From Gemmatimonadaceae bacterium (GTDB lineage: Bacteria; Gemmatimonadota; Gemmatimonadetes; Gemmatimonadales; Gemmatimonadaceae): a DNA stretch of 64,000 nucleotides. The position numbers were made by a program, and so were the translations under genes. The notes beneath the pieces are model-generated. The model was given only the letters and a program-made list of their open reading frames with translations, was not told the origin of the DNA and searched no databases. Shown here piece by piece: positions 1 to 9,438 of the stretch; within the stretch, counting starts at the first letter, position 1, and every line of letters begins with the position of its first letter. The DNA lies in NCBI GenBank assembly GCA_020846935.1, contig JADLCY010000005.1, positions 1 to 64,000 on the forward strand. Reading direction: 5' to 3'.

Positions 1-3000
1 GCGAACCCGACCACCGGGCCCACCACGGTCACCGACCTGCTGCCCGCGGGTCTGGCGTTCGTGTCCGCGACGGGGCCGGGCTGGTCGTGCAGCGCGGCGG
101 GGCAGCAAGTGACGTGTACCCACGCGGGCGTCATCGCGCCCGCCACGAGCACGGCGATCACGCTGACGGTCGCGGTCAGCGCGCCCGCCGCGCCCGCAGT
201 CACCAACTCGGCAAGCGTAACGACGCCCGGCGACGGCAACGCCGGCAACAACACGTCCACCGTTACCACGAACGTCAACAGTTCCCCGCTCGACCTCGCC
301 GTCACCAAGACACCGGCGTCGGCGTTCACCGCGGGTCGCAATGCCTCATACCAGATCGCGATCGCGAACCTCTCATCGAGGCCGACCACGTCGACGGTCA
401 GCGTGAACGACGTGCTGCCGGCTGGCCTCACGTTCGTGTCGGCAGCCGGCACGGGATTCACGTGCAGCGCCACCGGGCAAACGGTCTCTTGCACCTACTC
501 TCCGGTCCTCGCACCCGGCCAGGTCGTGTCGCTCACGCTCACGGTGGCCGTGGACCCCAACCTTGCCGGGACCGTCTCGAACACGGCGACGATCAGCACG
601 GCGGGCGACAGCAATCCGTCCAACAACAGCTCGACAACGTCCGTCAACGTCGGCAGCGCCCTCGACCTCGCGCTGACCAAGGCCGCCGGGCCACTGGTCA
701 TCGGCAGCAACGGCACGTTCACGCTCACCGTGCGCAACGTCGGCGCGTCCACCACGCGCGGCACGATCACCATCACGGACAACCTCGCGACCGGCCTGAC
801 CTTCGTCTCCGGCGGCGGCAGCGGCTTCACCTGTACGGCGTCCGGAGCGCTCGTCACGTGCGTGCGCACCACCCCTATGGTGGCCGGTGACGTCGCCACG
901 GTGACGCTGGTGGTGGCCGTCGGCACCGGTGCCGCGCCGTCCGTGGTCAACACGGCGACGGTATCCACGCCGGGCGACGTGAACCCGGTCAACGATACGA
1001 GCACGACGGGATCGATCCCGGTGTCGACGCCGGTCACGGTACCGCCGCCAGACCTCAGCGTCACGAAGGCGCTCATCACGCCGGCGGTCAGCGGATCCAA
1101 CGTCACGTTCCGCGTCACCGTGAAGAACGTCGGTGCGGGAGCCACGACAGGCCCGATCACCATCGTCGACCAGTTGCAGCCGGGCCTCACCTACATCGGC
1201 AGTGCTGGCGCAGGCTGGTCATGTACGGTGGCGGGCACCGTGGTCACGTGTGTGTATCCGGCGCCGCTGGCGCCCGGGGCGACCACCACGCTCGACCTGA
1301 CGCTTGCCCTCGCCTCGAACGTCACGCTCCTCGGCAACACCGCGGTCGGCTCGACGCCCGGTGACGACGACGACGACAACAACACCGGGACGGTCCTGCC
1401 GGTGCCCACGGTCGAGCCGCCCGATCTGGCGCTCACCAAGACCGCCAGCGGCCCGTTTGTCGTCGGCAAGCCGTCGACGTATTCCATCGTGGTTCGCAAC
1501 GTGGGCAACGGTGCGACCGTCGGCGCCATCACGGTCACGGACACCGTTCCCGCGGGTCTGACGATCACCGGCGCCAGTGGATCGGGCTGGACGTGCACCG
1601 TGACCGGACGAGTCGTCACGTGTACGCATCCGGGCCCGCTGGCCGGCGGCGCCTCGCTTCCGCCGATCACCGTCAACGTGATCCCCACGGCGAGCGCGAT
1701 GCCGTCCGTCACCAACACGGCGCGTGTGACCACGCCAGGCGATGGGAACGGCACCAACGACGGCGACACCGTAACCACGCCGGTCAGCGGCCAGCCGGAT
1801 CTGGCGCTCGACAAGCAGGGACCGGATTCGCTGACGGTGGGCGGTACCGCGCCGTGGACCCTCACCGTGCGCAACACGGGCACGACCGCCACCACGGGAC
1901 CGATCATCGTCACCGACACCCTCCCGGCCGGCCTCACGTTCGTCAGCGGTTCGGGCCCCGGCTTCACCTGCACCGCGAGCGGTCAGGTGGTGACGTGTAC
2001 GCGGACGGCGCCCCCGTTAGGCGCCGGCGAGTCGGTCGTCATCGACCTGGTGACGCAGGTGGCCACCACGCTCAGCGGACCGGTGCGCAACGTCGCGTGT
2101 GTGCGCACGACCGGCGACACGAACGCCGCCAACGATTGCGATACGCATACGGCGACGCCCGCCGGGCTGGTGGATCTCGTCGCGTTCAAGGATCTGACCG
2201 GTCCGCTCGTGGTGGGCCAGCAGGCCACCTTTACGCTCGCGGCGCGCAACGTGGGCGCGGGGCCGGCGCTGCCGCCAATCGTCCTCGTCGACACGCTCCC
2301 GCCGGGCCTCACGTTCGTTTCCGCCTCGGGCCCCGGCACCACCTGCGCAGTGCTCGGCGCCATCGTGACGTGTACCCGTACGACGCCGCTTGCGCCGGGT
2401 GAGACGGTAACGGTCACACTCGTGGTGAACGTGGGCGCGGCGGCCGGTCCGCGCGTGACCAACTGCGTCGACGTGCGCGCGGCCAACGAGCAGGGCTCGA
2501 AGGCCAACAACCGCGCGTGCGCCGAGGCACCGGTCGAAGGCACGGGCCGCCTCGAGATCAGCAAGGTCGTCTCGCGCGCCGAGGTGCAGGTCGGCGATGT
2601 GGTTGACTACACGATCGAAGTGCGCAACACCGGCACCGGTGCCGTCACCGGGGTCGTCGTGCGCGACGTGCTTCCGCTCGGCTTCCTCCTCGAAAGCCAG
2701 AGCGTCCGCCTCGACGGCGTTGCCGGCACTCCCGTGACGGGCGCGCCCGGCCCGGAGCTCGTCTTTGATGTGGGAAGCATTCCGGCGGGTGGTCGACGCG
2801 TCATCACGTATCGCGTACGCGTTGGCCCGGGAGCGCGTCTGGGGCAGAACGTGAACGTGGCGGTGGCACGCGCCCGCGGTACCGAGACTCCTCCGGCGCG
2901 CGCCCGCGTGCAGGTGAGTGGCGGCGTGTTCGACGAACGCGGCGCCATCGTCGGCAAGGTCTACGTGCAGTGCGACTGCGAGCGCAACGCCATGCAGGAC

Positions 3001-6000
3001 GCCGGTGAAGTCGGTATCCCGGGCGTTCGCGTCTACCTCGAGGACGGCACGAGCGCGATCACCGACGTCGAGGGCAAGTACAGCTTCTACGATGTGGCCT
3101 CGCGGCTGCACGTCGTGAAGGTGGATCGGACGACGCTGCCGGTTGGCGCGGTGCTGGTCCCACTCGTGAACCGCAACGCCGGTGACGGCTACTCCCGCCT
3201 GGCCGACGTGAAGGCCGGCGAGCTGCATCGCGCCGACTTCGCCGACGGATCGCGGAGTGCCGAGGTCCTCGAGCGCGTACTGGAGCGCCGCCGTGCCGGA
3301 GAGGTGAGTGCGGCGGGTGAGCCGACCGCATCGTCACTCACGGGACTGCCCCTGTCGGCGCGCGCCGACCGTCAGCCCCCAACGAGCGCCTACGTACCGC
3401 CGCCGATCGCTCCGCTGACCGAGTCCAACTCGCAACTGCCGGTGACGCCACTGCGCGCCGCCGCACAGCAGGCGCGCGCCACGCCGTCCGTGGGGAGCAT
3501 GGTGAGTCTGGAAGCCCTGCTCGACGGTGCGGCGACCCACCAGGCGCCGGCGGACGGTCGCACGCAGGTCCGCGTCCGCGTGCGCGCGCTCGATCCGGGA
3601 GGAAGCCCGCGCGCGGGTACGCTCCGGGTCACCCTGGAGTCGTCGCTCGGGCGCTGGCTTGACGCCGACCGCAATGCCACGCAGGAGGGCACACAGGTGG
3701 ACCTGGTGGATGGCGAGGGCACCTTCACGCTCGTGACCGCGGCGAGGCCGGGTCACGGCGAGGTGCGCGTGACCACCGACGACGCGTCGACGACGATCCC
3801 CATGACGTTCGTGCCGGTCAACCGGCCGATGCTGGTGAGCGGACTCCTCAACGCTCGCGTCGACTTCCTTGATCTCGTGCGCGGCGGACTTGCCGTGGGT
3901 GCGAGCGAGCGCTTCGAAGACGAACTGCGCGACGGACGACTGACCGACGACAGCGCGAGGACGCGCGCCGGTGCGCGTGCTGCGCTCCTGATGAAGGGCA
4001 CCGTGCTCGACGATCGGCTGCTCACGCTCTCCTATGACAGCGAACGCGACCGTGGCCGCACCTTCTTCCGCGACATCCGGCCCGACGACGCGTACCCGAT
4101 CCACGGTGACGCCTCGATGCGCGAATACGATGCCCAGTCGCGCCGCCGCTTCTACGCACGGCTCGACAAGGGCACCAGCTACACGATGTACGGTGACTTC
4201 CAGACGACGCGCGCGGATGATCGCCGAATCCTGTCGGCGTACGACCGCAGCCTGACCGGCGCCGTCCAACACCTCGAAGGCCGTGCCGGCAGCGCCACGC
4301 TGTTCGCCAGCCGAGGTCGCATCCGCCAATCGGTCGTCGAACTGCCAGGGCGGGGCATCTCCGGCCCCTACGCGATCGACGCGACCGGCCTCGTGAACAG
4401 CGAGCGCGTGGAGATCATCGTGCGCGATCGCAACCAGCCATCGCTCATCCTCCGTCGGACGCCGATGGTGCGCTTTGCCGACTACACACTCGAAACCGGC
4501 ACCGGGCGCATCATCTTCCGCGCGCCGGTGCCGAGCGCTGACGCGAACCTCAACCCGACGTCGGTCCGTGTCACGTTCGAGACCGAAGACGGCGCCAGTG
4601 AGGCCTTCTGGGTCTACGGGTTCGATGCATCGGTCCGCGCCGGAACGCGCGCAGAGATCGGTGGCACGTTCGCGCGGGACGAGGGCCCGGCCACGAGTCA
4701 CGACATCCTCGGGCTGAACGCGTCGGCGCGGCTGGGCGCCGGCACCACGCTCCTCGGCGAGTATGCACGTACGAAGGACGCCGTCGGAGCGACCGGTGAC
4801 GCTCAGCGGGTGGAGTTGCGCCACCAGTCGGCGAGTCTCGAAGCCAGGGTGTTTGCCGTGCGCAGTGACGCCGGGTTTGCCAACCGGTCGTCGGTATTCG
4901 CCGGCGGTCGCACCGAAATCGGCGGGCGATTCACCAGGCAACTGACCGAGGGAACCCGGCTTGTCGGCGAAGCGCTGCGATCCGAGACCTCGGCGCTGGC
5001 CGATGCGCGTCGCGAAGGCGCGCTCCTGGCCATCGAGCGGCAGTTCACACCGGCGGTGCGAGGTGAACTGGGCTACCGTTACGCCCGGGACGACACACCG
5101 TCCGCCGGATCCGGAATGATTACGGATGCCACCGATCGCGACGTGAGCGCGGTGCGGGCGCGTGTGCATGTGGCGCTGCCCCGCGAGACCAGAACCTCGC
5201 TCTTTGGCGAAATCGAACAGGACGTGCGCGAGTCGGATCAGCGGCGAGTGGCACTGGGCGGCGAGTACATCCTGGCCAATCGCGCGCGCCTCTATGGGCG
5301 CCACGAGATCCTCTCCGGCCTCACCGATCCCTATGCGCCGAATGCTGGCGCCGATCGCAACGTGACGGTCTTCGGCATCGACGCCGACTACCTGCGCAAC
5401 ACGCACATGTTCAGCGAGTACCGGGCGCGTGACGCATTCGCCGGTCGCGATGCCGAGGCCTCGATCGGCCTCCGGAATCGCGCGACGCTTGCGCCGGGCC
5501 TCGTGCTCAACACGTCCTTCGAACGCGTGTCGCCGCTCGCAACCACCGGCACCGAACGCGACAAGGCGCTGGCCGTCACGGGCGCCATCGAGTGGACGCG
5601 GCCCGATCTCTGGAAGACCACCGCTCGCCTCGAGCGTCGCGACGCGTCCACGGGTGACAACACCCTGGCCTCGTTCGGCTACGCGAGAAAGCTGTCGCGT
5701 GACTGGACGCTGATCGCCCGCACGCTCTGGGACGACTTCGATGCCACCGTCGATCAGACGCGCAGCTTCTCGCAGTTCGGGCTCGCGTGGCGCGAGACGG
5801 ACCGCAATCGCTGGAACGCGCTTGCACGCTACGAGCAGCGTTTCGAGCGGTACTCGGAAGCCCTCGGTGCAAGCCGACGCGACCTGGCGCACATCGTCGC
5901 CGCGGCCGTCAACTACCAGCCGGTCCAGCGGTTCACGCTTTCCGGTCGCTACGCCGCAAAGGCGGCGACCAACAGCATCAACGGCGTGGGGACGCACAGC

Positions 6001-6306
6001 ACCGCGCAGCTGTTCATGGGCCGCGGCGTGCTCGACCTCTCCAGCCGGTTCGACCTCGGCGCCATCGGGAGCCTCCTCACGAGCGATGGATTCGCTGACC
6101 GTCGCTACGGCCTTGGCGGGGAACTCGGCCTGATCCTCATGAAGAACCTCCGCGTCGCCGGCGGCTACAACCTGTTCGGCTTCACGGACCGTGACCTGAA
6201 CTCATTCGGCACGACGCGCCGCGGTCCGTACGTGGAGCTCGGATTCAAGTTCGACGAGGCGCTCTTTGGTGCGGGTGCAACCAGGGATGGAGGATCAAGG
6301 CAATGA
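1..6306 (+). CDS. DUF11-repeat surface protein with C-terminal outer-membrane barrel (5' partial)
   Basis: The frame is open from base 1, so the start lies upstream; about 2,100 residues are visible. From the N-terminus there are tandem DUF11-type Ig-like repeats of about 125 residues, each opening with a PDLALTK-like motif. An SdrD-B/carboxypeptidase-regulatory-like domain follows around nt 2935-3200 (VGKVYVQCDC...GVRVYLEDG). Next comes an invasin-like Ig domain near nt 3500-3820. From about nt 3900 to the end there are roughly 800 residues of alternating strands rich in Tyr, Arg and Asp, ending in Phe-rich strands (YVELGFKFDEALFG), typical of an outer-membrane beta-barrel. DUF11 repeats usually occur in adhesins and cell-surface proteins; a surface adhesin or scaffold anchored by its own barrel is inferred. 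The stop overlaps the next gene's start (ATGA), so the two are probably co-translated. Confidence 0.85.
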   Translation, partial: ANPTTGPTTVTDLLPAGLAFVSATGPGWSCSAAGQQVTCTHAGVIAPATSTAITLTVAVSAPAAPAVTNSASVTTPGDGNAGNNTSTVTTNVNSSPLDLAVTKTPASAFTAGRNASYQIAIANLSSRPTTSTVSVNDVLPAGLTFVSAAGTGFTCSATGQTVSCTYSPVLAPGQVVSLTLTVAVDPNLAGTVSNTATISTAGDSNPSNNSSTTSVNVGSALDLALTKAAGPLVIGSNGTFTLTVRNVGASTTRGTITITDNLATGLTFVSGGGSGFTCTASGALVTCVRTTPMVAGDVATVTLVVAVGTGAAPSVVNTATVSTPGDVNPVNDTSTTGSIPVSTPVTVPPPDLSVTKALITPAVSGSNVTFRVTVKNVGAGATTGPITIVDQLQPGLTYIGSAGAGWSCTVAGTVVTCVYPAPLAPGATTTLDLTLALASNVTLLGNTAVGSTPGDDDDDNNTGTVLPVPTVEPPDLALTKTASGPFVVGKPSTYSIVVRNVGNGATVGAITVTDTVPAGLTITGASGSGWTCTVTGRVVTCTHPGPLAGGASLPPITVNVIPTASAMPSVTNTARVTTPGDGNGTNDGDTVTTPVSGQPDLALDKQGPDSLTVGGTAPWTLTVRNTGTTATTGPIIVTDTLPAGLTFVSGSGPGFTCTASGQVVTCTRTAPPLGAGESVVIDLVTQVATTLSGPVRNVACVRTTGDTNAANDCDTHTATPAGLVDLVAFKDLTGPLVVGQQATFTLAARNVGAGPALPPIVLVDTLPPGLTFVSASGPGTTCAVLGAIVTCTRTTPLAPGETVTVTLVVNVGAAAGPRVTNCVDVRAANEQGSKANNRACAEAPVEGTGRLEISKVVSRAEVQVGDVVDYTIEVRNTGTGAVTGVVVRDVLPLGFLLESQSVRLDGVAGTPVTGAPGPELVFDVGSIPAGGRRVITYRVRVGPGARLGQNVNVAVARARGTETPPARARVQVSGGVFDERGAIVGKVYVQCDCERNAMQDAGEVGIPGVRVYLEDGTSAITDVEGKYSFYDVASRLHVVKVDRTTLPVGAVLVPLVNRNAGDGYSRLADVKAGELHRADFADGSRSAEVLERVLERRRAGEVSAAGEPTASSLTGLPLSARADRQPPTSAYVPPPIAPLTESNSQLPVTPLRAAAQQARATPSVGSMVSLEALLDGAATHQAPADGRTQVRVRVRALDPGGSPRAGTLRVTLESSLGRWLDADRNATQEGTQVDLVDGEGTFTLVTAARPGHGEVRVTTDDASTTIPMTFVPVNRPMLVSGLLNARVDFLDLVRGGLAVGASERFEDELRDGRLTDDSARTRAGARAALLMKGTVLDDRLLTLSYDSERDRGRTFFRDIRPDDAYPIHGDASMREYDAQSRRRFYARLDKGTSYTMYGDFQTTRADDRRILSAYDRSLTGAVQHLEGRAGSATLFASRGRIRQSVVELPGRGISGPYAIDATGLVNSERVEIIVRDRNQPSLILRRTPMVRFADYTLETGTGRIIFRAPVPSADANLNPTSVRVTFETEDGASEAFWVYGFDASVRAGTRAEIGGTFARDEGPATSHDILGLNASARLGAGTTLLGEYARTKDAVGATGDAQRVELRHQSASLEARVFAVRSDAGFANRSSVFAGGRTEIGGRFTRQLTEGTRLVGEALRSETSALADARREGALLAIERQFTPAVRGELGYRYARDDTPSAGSGMITDATDRDVSAVRARVHVALPRETRTSLFGEIEQDVRESDQRRVALGGEYILANRARLYGRHEILSGLTDPYAPNAGADRNVTVFGIDADYLRNTHMFSEYRARDAFAGRDAEASIGLRNRATLAPGLVLNTSFERVSPLATTGTERDKALAVTGAIEWTRPDLWKTTARLERRDASTGDNTLASFGYARKLSRDWTLIARTLWDDFDATVDQTRSFSQFGLAWRETDRNRWNALARYEQRFERYSEALGASRRDLAHIVAAAVNYQPVQRFTLSGRYAAKAATNSINGVGTHSTAQLFMGRGVLDLSSRFDLGAIGSLLTSDGFADRRYGLGGELGLILMKNLRVAGGYNLFGFTDRDLNSFGTTRRGPYVELGFKFDEALFGAGATRDGGSRQ
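283..2547 (+). repeat. Six tandem DUF11 coding repeats
   Basis: Six in-frame repeats begin near 283, 658, 1048, 1420, 1795 and 2170, each opening with a (P/L)DL(A/S)(V/L)TK-like motif. A more divergent unit starts near 2548. Unit length is 372-390 nt (124-130 codons). Each unit also carries a (L)PAGLTFVS-like motif and a SGxGFTCxASGxxVTC-like motif with two cysteines. Another partial unit precedes base 283. The array probably continues upstream of the window. Confidence 0.85.
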
Positions 6307-7418
6307 TGACGCTGCCTGTTCGGGCACTTTCGCTCGGCCTGCTCGCTGTGCTCGTGGGCTGTGCCAGCGGTGCGCCGCCCTCGGGCGCACGACTGACACC
6401 GGTGTCGCGACGGATCACGGACGCCGCGATCGCGCGGGACCTCGCGGTGTTTGGTGAGCTGCGACAGCGTGCGGTGCGCGCTGCGGATGGCGCGTCCGGG
6501 GGGCGCCGTTATCTGGCGGCGCGCGCGGCGGCCTGGCTCGCCCTCGCGCAGCACGCATACGAACGCAACGATCGCTCGGCGTTTCCCGAGGACATGATCG
6601 TGCTCGCGGAGCGTGACCTCATTGCGCTCGAATCGCGCACGGACTCGGCGGTCACCGCCGTCGGGACCGCCGTGCTCTTTCCGAACGACGTGCGGCTGTT
6701 TGACGACGATGCCTGGGGACGCGCGCTCGCACTGCGGAGCGCGGCCGGAGAGGTCGGCGCGCCGGACGAGATCGCTCGTGCCGAGGCGCTGCTCGTCCGG
6801 CAGGGGAATCGCATCCTTGCTGGCCCCGCCTGCCTCGGTGACGCGGAGGCGTCGCGGCACGCGGCGGCCATTCTTGCGGCGGTCGAGCGCACGCGCGTAG
6901 CGCCGACGCCCGTCCTGCCGGATCCTCCCCGCGTGGTGGAAGAGCGCCCGGCGCCGGTGCCGCAACCCGATAGCGCACGGCTCCCCCGCCTCTGCGCCGC
7001 ACCTGAGCGACTCACCGGCGTGCCGGCCGCGGTGCACTTCGCCCTCGATCGGAACAATCTGACGGATGCCAGCCGCACGGTGCTCGATCGGACGGTTGCT
7101 GCTTTGCGCGAGTTCCCCGGCGTGCGCATCCGGCTCTCGGGACACACCGATCCGCGGCACAACGACGCCTACAACGACGCGCTTTCGCAGCGCCGAGTGG
7201 ATGCGGTGACGGACTATCTGCGCCAGCAGGGTGTCGATCCGTCGCGCGTCATCCGCGCCGAAGCGCTTGGCGAGCGACAACTGCTGACCCGGGGGACCAC
7301 CGCACGCGAGCAGGCACGCAATCGTCGTGTAGACATCGTGTACGTGCGCTGCGACGGTTCCGAGCTCGTGCCCGAGGAGACCCTGGACGACCTGCAACTC
7401 GAGCGGCGCGATCGCTGA
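6303..7418 (+). CDS. OmpA-family lipoprotein
   Basis: This 371-residue protein begins with a lipoprotein signal peptide whose lipobox LVGC gives the lipidated Cys20. A helical middle region of about 170 residues and a Pro-rich linker follow. Residues about 240-360 form an OmpA C-terminal peptidoglycan-binding domain: VHFALDRNNL, then RIRLSGHTD, then NDALSQRRVDAVTDYL and a closing NRRVDIVY. Such domains tie the outer membrane to the cell wall. The start overlaps the stop of the barrel protein upstream by four bases, with a GGAGG-like ribosome site about 10 nt before it. The lipoprotein may stabilise or anchor the barrel protein; that is inference from the coupling. Confidence 0.85.
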   Translation: MMTLPVRALSLGLLAVLVGCASGAPPSGARLTPVSRRITDAAIARDLAVFGELRQRAVRAADGASGGRRYLAARAAAWLALAQHAYERNDRSAFPEDMIVLAERDLIALESRTDSAVTAVGTAVLFPNDVRLFDDDAWGRALALRSAAGEVGAPDEIARAEALLVRQGNRILAGPACLGDAEASRHAAAILAAVERTRVAPTPVLPDPPRVVEERPAPVPQPDSARLPRLCAAPERLTGVPAAVHFALDRNNLTDASRTVLDRTVAALREFPGVRIRLSGHTDPRHNDAYNDALSQRRVDAVTDYLRQQGVDPSRVIRAEALGERQLLTRGTTAREQARNRRVDIVYVRCDGSELVPEETLDDLQLERRDR

Positions 7419-7420
7419 GC

Positions 7421-7441
7421 GGACCGGGATGGTCCCGATCC
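7421..7441 (+). terminator. Possible terminator hairpin after the OmpA-like gene
   Basis: Three bases past the OmpA-like stop an inverted repeat can fold: arms GGAcCGGGA and TCCCGaTCC with a TGG loop, i.e. eight pairs and one mismatch. There is no U-tract, so intrinsic termination is uncertain. Confidence 0.3.
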
Positions 7442-7589
7442 ACGCGAGGTGTTCCAGGGCTTTTTCGACGAGCCTGGCTGGTGCCTCCGGGGCTTCCGGG
7501 CTATCGAGCGTCCTGAGCAGAGTGGAACCTCGGCGGCCTGGGCGACACCCGGCGCTGGGGCGTCGCCTGCGTGGGTGCCGGTGCGCTGC

Positions 7590-8432
7590 TTACGACGCCC
7601 GGCGACCAGCCTCCCACGCGATCATCGCTCGCTTGCGTGGCAGGCCCCAGCGGTAGCCGCCGATAGCGCCGCTGGCCCGGATCACCCGATGGCACGGGAT
7701 GAGAAAGGCCACCGGGTTGCGGCCGACGGCCGTGCCCACGGCCCGAACGGCTCGCGGCGCGCTGATCGCGTGGGCGATGTCCTCGTACGCGGCAAACCGT
7801 CCCGGCGGAATGCGCAGCAGCGCACTCCACACCTGCACCTGAAAGTTTGTTCCTCGGACCAGCAGGGCCAGCGGACGTCTCGCGCGGCCGCGCAGCGGTT
7901 CGAAGATCGCGGAGACGAGGCCCGACGTCCGGGCCCGCGACTCCGTGACGACCGCCGCCGGCCATCGCTGCTCGAGATCGGCCCAGCCCGCGTCGCGGTC
8001 GCCCTCCACGAAGCTCAGGCCGCAGATCCCGCGCTCCGTCACGGCCACCAGGCACTCGCCGAACGGCGTGTCGTGGAATCCGGCGTCGATGCGCACGCCC
8101 TGACCCCCGCTGCGGTACTCGCCCGGCGTGACGGCCTCGAGGTTCACGAACAGGTCGTGCAGCCGGCCGGCGCTCGAGAGGCCCGCCGTGTAGGTGCCAT
8201 CGAGCACGCTGCGTGCACCGTCAAGCGCTTCCTTGGCGTGGTGCAGGGTCTGCACCTGCATGAAGCGCTTTGGGCTGATGCCCGCCCACCGCGTGAACAG
8301 GCGCTGCACGTGGAATTCGCTCAGGCCCACGTGCGCCGCCAGCTCGTGGAGACTCGGCTGATGCGGCGACGCGCCCTCCAGGTACCGGATGGCCGCCGTC
8401 ACGCGCTCGTAGTCCTGAGTTGCACGACTCAT
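7590..8432 (-). CDS. ada: AraC-type regulator fused to O6-methylguanine-DNA methyltransferase (Ada-like)
   Basis: The 280-residue protein has an AraC-family helix-turn-helix domain at residues about 1-100 (HELAAHVGLSEFHVQRLFTR). It is followed by a methylated-DNA-protein-cysteine methyltransferase domain with the active-site PCHRV motif, acceptor Cys247. It would remove alkyl groups from O6-alkylguanine or O4-alkylthymine irreversibly. The N-terminal zinc domain of E. coli Ada, which senses methyl phosphotriesters, is absent, so any transcriptional switch must work differently. The start is ATG at 8432, preceded by a GAGGTGA ribosome site 6 nt away. It is transcribed apart from the OmpA-like gene, which points toward it. 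Confidence 0.9.
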   Translation of the reverse strand: MSRATQDYERVTAAIRYLEGASPHQPSLHELAAHVGLSEFHVQRLFTRWAGISPKRFMQVQTLHHAKEALDGARSVLDGTYTAGLSSAGRLHDLFVNLEAVTPGEYRSGGQGVRIDAGFHDTPFGECLVAVTERGICGLSFVEGDRDAGWADLEQRWPAAVVTESRARTSGLVSAIFEPLRGRARRPLALLVRGTNFQVQVWSALLRIPPGRFAAYEDIAHAISAPRAVRAVGTAVGRNPVAFLIPCHRVIRASGAIGGYRWGLPRKRAMIAWEAGRRAS

Positions 8433-8559
8433 GAAATCACCTCGCTTGCCCGAGTCTACCCCAGCGAGGCGCCGCCACCAACCCGAAACTTGCCTTCAGC
8501 GACACACGGAGGGCGGCCGACGCGGGCGCGTCTCCCCCGGTGTCGCATTCCGGCGAGTC

Positions 8560-8958
8560 TCAGCCGCGCTTCACCAAAGTCACCTGGGCCAGGACGGCCG
8601 ACCGCTCGGCGCACGGGTCCTCGACCGGGGTGAAGCGCACGCCCTTGGCGCTGATGGCAACCTTGTATGTCGCGGGCGAAGGGCACGTCAGCTGGCCCTC
8701 GACGTCGGTGAGGGTGATCACGTCGCCGTTCATCTTCGTCGTGCTCTTCACCAGCACCGTACCGGCCTGGATCGCCGTCATCGTCGACTCGGTGAACTCG
8801 ACCACGATGCCCGAGACGTCAAAGCCCGCCGCGTAGTTCGCGTCGGGCACCAGTTCGTAGTTGCCTGCCGGAATCTTCACCTGAGCGGCCGCGCTCGACG
8901 GAGCGACGACGGCCAACAGCGCGAGTGTGACGAACAGGGCACGCAGGAGGTTCTTCAT
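8560..8958 (-). CDS. Small secreted protein of unknown function
   Basis: This 132-residue protein has a clear Sec signal peptide (MKNLLRALFVTLALL... cleaved after a SSAAA-like site). The mature part of about 108 residues looks all-beta, with alternating hydrophobic residues and two cysteines (LTCPSP and VEDPCAE) that could form a disulfide. I chose ATG at 8958 because the signal peptide starts there and an AGGA ribosome site sits about 10 nt upstream; the frame is open further but that extension looks non-coding. I do not recognise the family. The repeated INTO-type phrases in the sequence (TLTDVEGQLTC, TYKVAISAKG) resemble small lipocalin-like or META-like folds only in a general way. Confidence 0.7.
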   Translation of the reverse strand: MKNLLRALFVTLALLAVVAPSSAAAQVKIPAGNYELVPDANYAAGFDVSGIVVEFTESTMTAIQAGTVLVKSTTKMNGDVITLTDVEGQLTCPSPATYKVAISAKGVRFTPVEDPCAERSAVLAQVTLVKRG

Positions 8959-9089
8959 CGTGGGTCCTCGTCCGTGGAAGCGTTTGGGTGTGCGCGGGCC
9001 CTCAGGCCCGCGTGTGCGGATTGTACCCGCGCCGGGCGCGAAGTGGCAGTGCGCCGGGGCGAGCGGTGCGCGGCTGTCTGTTTCGTCAA

Positions 9090-9434
9090 CTACACCTGAC
9101 GCCAGAACGCGCGATCGACGATCGAGACCTCGAGCGTGAGGCCGGTCGTGCTCTGGTCGTCTCCGACGATGTCGATGCGGGCCGTGTCGACCTCGGCGCC
9201 ATCGCTGCCGTGCAGCGACAGGTCGAGCGTGTCCCGCGCACGACGGTAGCGCGATTCGCGCTCGAGCGCATCGGGGCTGGCCGGGTCCGGGGGGCGCAAG
9301 ACAAAGATCGGCTCGACCAGCTCGTAGCCGAGTCCGCGTCGGAACTCGCCGCGCGCGAGGCGCGTCGACGGGTCGCGCGATTCGAGGTCGCACCAGCCGA
9401 TGGTGATGTCCTTGAGCCGGAGCGTGTACGTCAT
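9090..9434 (-). CDS. Conserved-looking hypothetical protein downstream of nadE
   Basis: The 114-residue product has no signal peptide, membrane segment or cysteine-rich motif. It opens with MTYTLRLKDITIGWCDLE and is rich in acidic and arginine residues (RARDTLDLSLHGSDG), consistent with a small alpha/beta cytoplasmic protein. Its ATG lies four bases after the stop of the NAD synthetase gene on the same strand, so the two are almost certainly on one message. I do not recognise the family and infer no function beyond this link. Confidence 0.65.
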   Translation of the reverse strand: MTYTLRLKDITIGWCDLESRDPSTRLARGEFRRGLGYELVEPIFVLRPPDPASPDALERESRYRRARDTLDLSLHGSDGAEVDTARIDIVGDDQSTTGLTLEVSIVDRAFWRQV

Positions 9435-9438
9435 GTGC

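Noticed and set aside
3334-5997. Long minus-strand open frame (887 codons) opposite the barrel domain
   Set aside because: It is antisense to a protein with clear domains; its product is His/Arg-rich with no domain, an effect of GC-rich codon structure.
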